A DNA stretch of 64,000 nt from contig NZ_QAYE01000002.1 of assembly GCF_003053745.1 (NCBI RefSeq), forward strand, positions 124,001-188,000. Reading direction: 5' to 3'. Source of the DNA: Sphingomonas faeni. GTDB lineage: Bacteria > Pseudomonadota > Alphaproteobacteria > Sphingomonadales > Sphingomonadaceae. Below, in pieces: positions 63,761-64,000 of this stretch; the stretch's first letter is position 1; each line of letters starts with the position of its first letter. Position numbers and translations under genes: made by a program. Under the pieces are notes generated by a model. That model did not search any database. It was not told the origin of the DNA and saw nothing but the letters and a program-made list of their open reading frames with translations.

Positions 63761-64000
63761 CGCTCGCCATCATCCTCTCCGCCGTCGCGATGACCGTCAT
63801 CGTCGGCGTTCGCTATCTCCTCGTGTCGGGCGCGTTCGCTTGGATCACGGTCCGCAAGCATCCGGGGCTCTACCTCGGGCTGGACCCGCAGGTCCGCCGC
63901 GAGATCGTTTGGAGCCTCGCGTCCGCAGCGCTCTACGGGATCCCCGCGGGCATCGTCGCCTGGGGATGGCAGCATCATGGCTGGACCAAGGTATATTCTG
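63757..64000 (+). CDS. Sterol-desaturase/fatty-acid-hydroxylase family protein, N-terminal part (cut by window edge)
   Basis: ATG at 63757 overlaps the crtW stop and the frame is open to the window edge (81 residues). It has an N-terminal helix (LAIILSAVAMTVIVGVRYLL), the phrase AFAWITVRKHPGLYLGLDPQ and a second helix ending in WGWQHHGWTKVY. The pattern suits membrane hydroxylases of the sterol desaturase family; CrtG, the 2,2'-hydroxylase of beta-ionone rings, is in that superfamily and occurs beside crtW/crtZ in related bacteria. The histidine motifs that would prove it lie beyond the edge. Confidence 0.6.
   Translation, partial: MTLAIILSAVAMTVIVGVRYLLVSGAFAWITVRKHPGLYLGLDPQVRREIVWSLASAALYGIPAGIVAWGWQHHGWTKVYS

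Overview
The window is GC-rich chromosomal DNA that looks like a Sphingomonas-type alphaproteobacterium (Sphingomonadales). The grounds are family content only: a Xanthomonas/Caulobacter-class TonB-dependent receptor inside a maltodextrin locus with two flavin-dependent halogenase homologues, a crtX/crtZ/crtW-type carotenoid cluster, a fused cytochrome oxidase subunit I+III, a cellulose-synthase operon beginning bcsR-bcsQ-bcsA, and very frequent ATGA/GTGA/TGATG start-stop overlaps. I saw no tRNA, rRNA, CRISPR array, prophage or intact insertion sequence.

Layout. 1-1330 (-): start of a cellulose synthase operon (bcsR-like, bcsQ, 5' end of bcsA), behind an AT-rich promoter region. 2142-3023: decayed histidine acid phosphatase. 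3187-8738 (-): five-gene cytochrome c oxidase operon (CtaC with a fused cytochrome c domain, fused CtaD/E, a small membrane protein, a CtaG-type assembly factor, a three-haem cytochrome c). 8901-12251: ATP-grasp ligase, cytochrome b561, membrane glycosyltransferase. 12327-16021: DedA pair, then YqiJ-like protein plus flotillin. 16461-32274: maltodextrin locus. One strand carries receptor, halogenase-like protein, alpha-amylase, oligo-alpha-glucosidase, second halogenase-like protein and GH31 alpha-glucosidase; beside it lie a LacI regulator, a DUF6445-type putative 2OG-Fe(II) protein and an MFS sugar importer. Together they make an outer-membrane-to-cytoplasm path for alpha-glucans, with unexplained redox enzymes embedded in it.

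32311-34690: AraC regulator, methyltransferase and siderophore-interacting flavoreductase. 34779-41945: histidine kinase and an atypical NtrC-like regulator divergent from an adaptor/ATPase/microprotein/permease export system, ending in the stub of a second permease. 41961-59773: mixed accessory and metabolic genes (two DUF885 peptidase-like proteins, orphan barstar, MpaB-type oxygenase, gamma-glutamyltransferase, acetamidase, serine hydrolase, short-chain and aldo-keto reductases, AraC/SDR pair, two alpha/beta-hydrolases with a LacI-type operator). 60036-64000: carotenoid modification (crtX, crtZ, crtW, start of a sterol-desaturase-family hydroxylase) with a convergent PAP2 phosphatase inside it.

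The most interesting points are the redox trio built into the maltodextrin locus, a response regulator whose AAA+ module has lost the sigma-54 loop and the Walker-B acid and sits beside a perfect TGTCCG-N4-CGGACA palindrome, a 38-residue membrane microprotein between an ABC ATPase and its permease, and several gene remnants (acid phosphatase, FtsX-type permease, a 64-codon signal-peptide gene).
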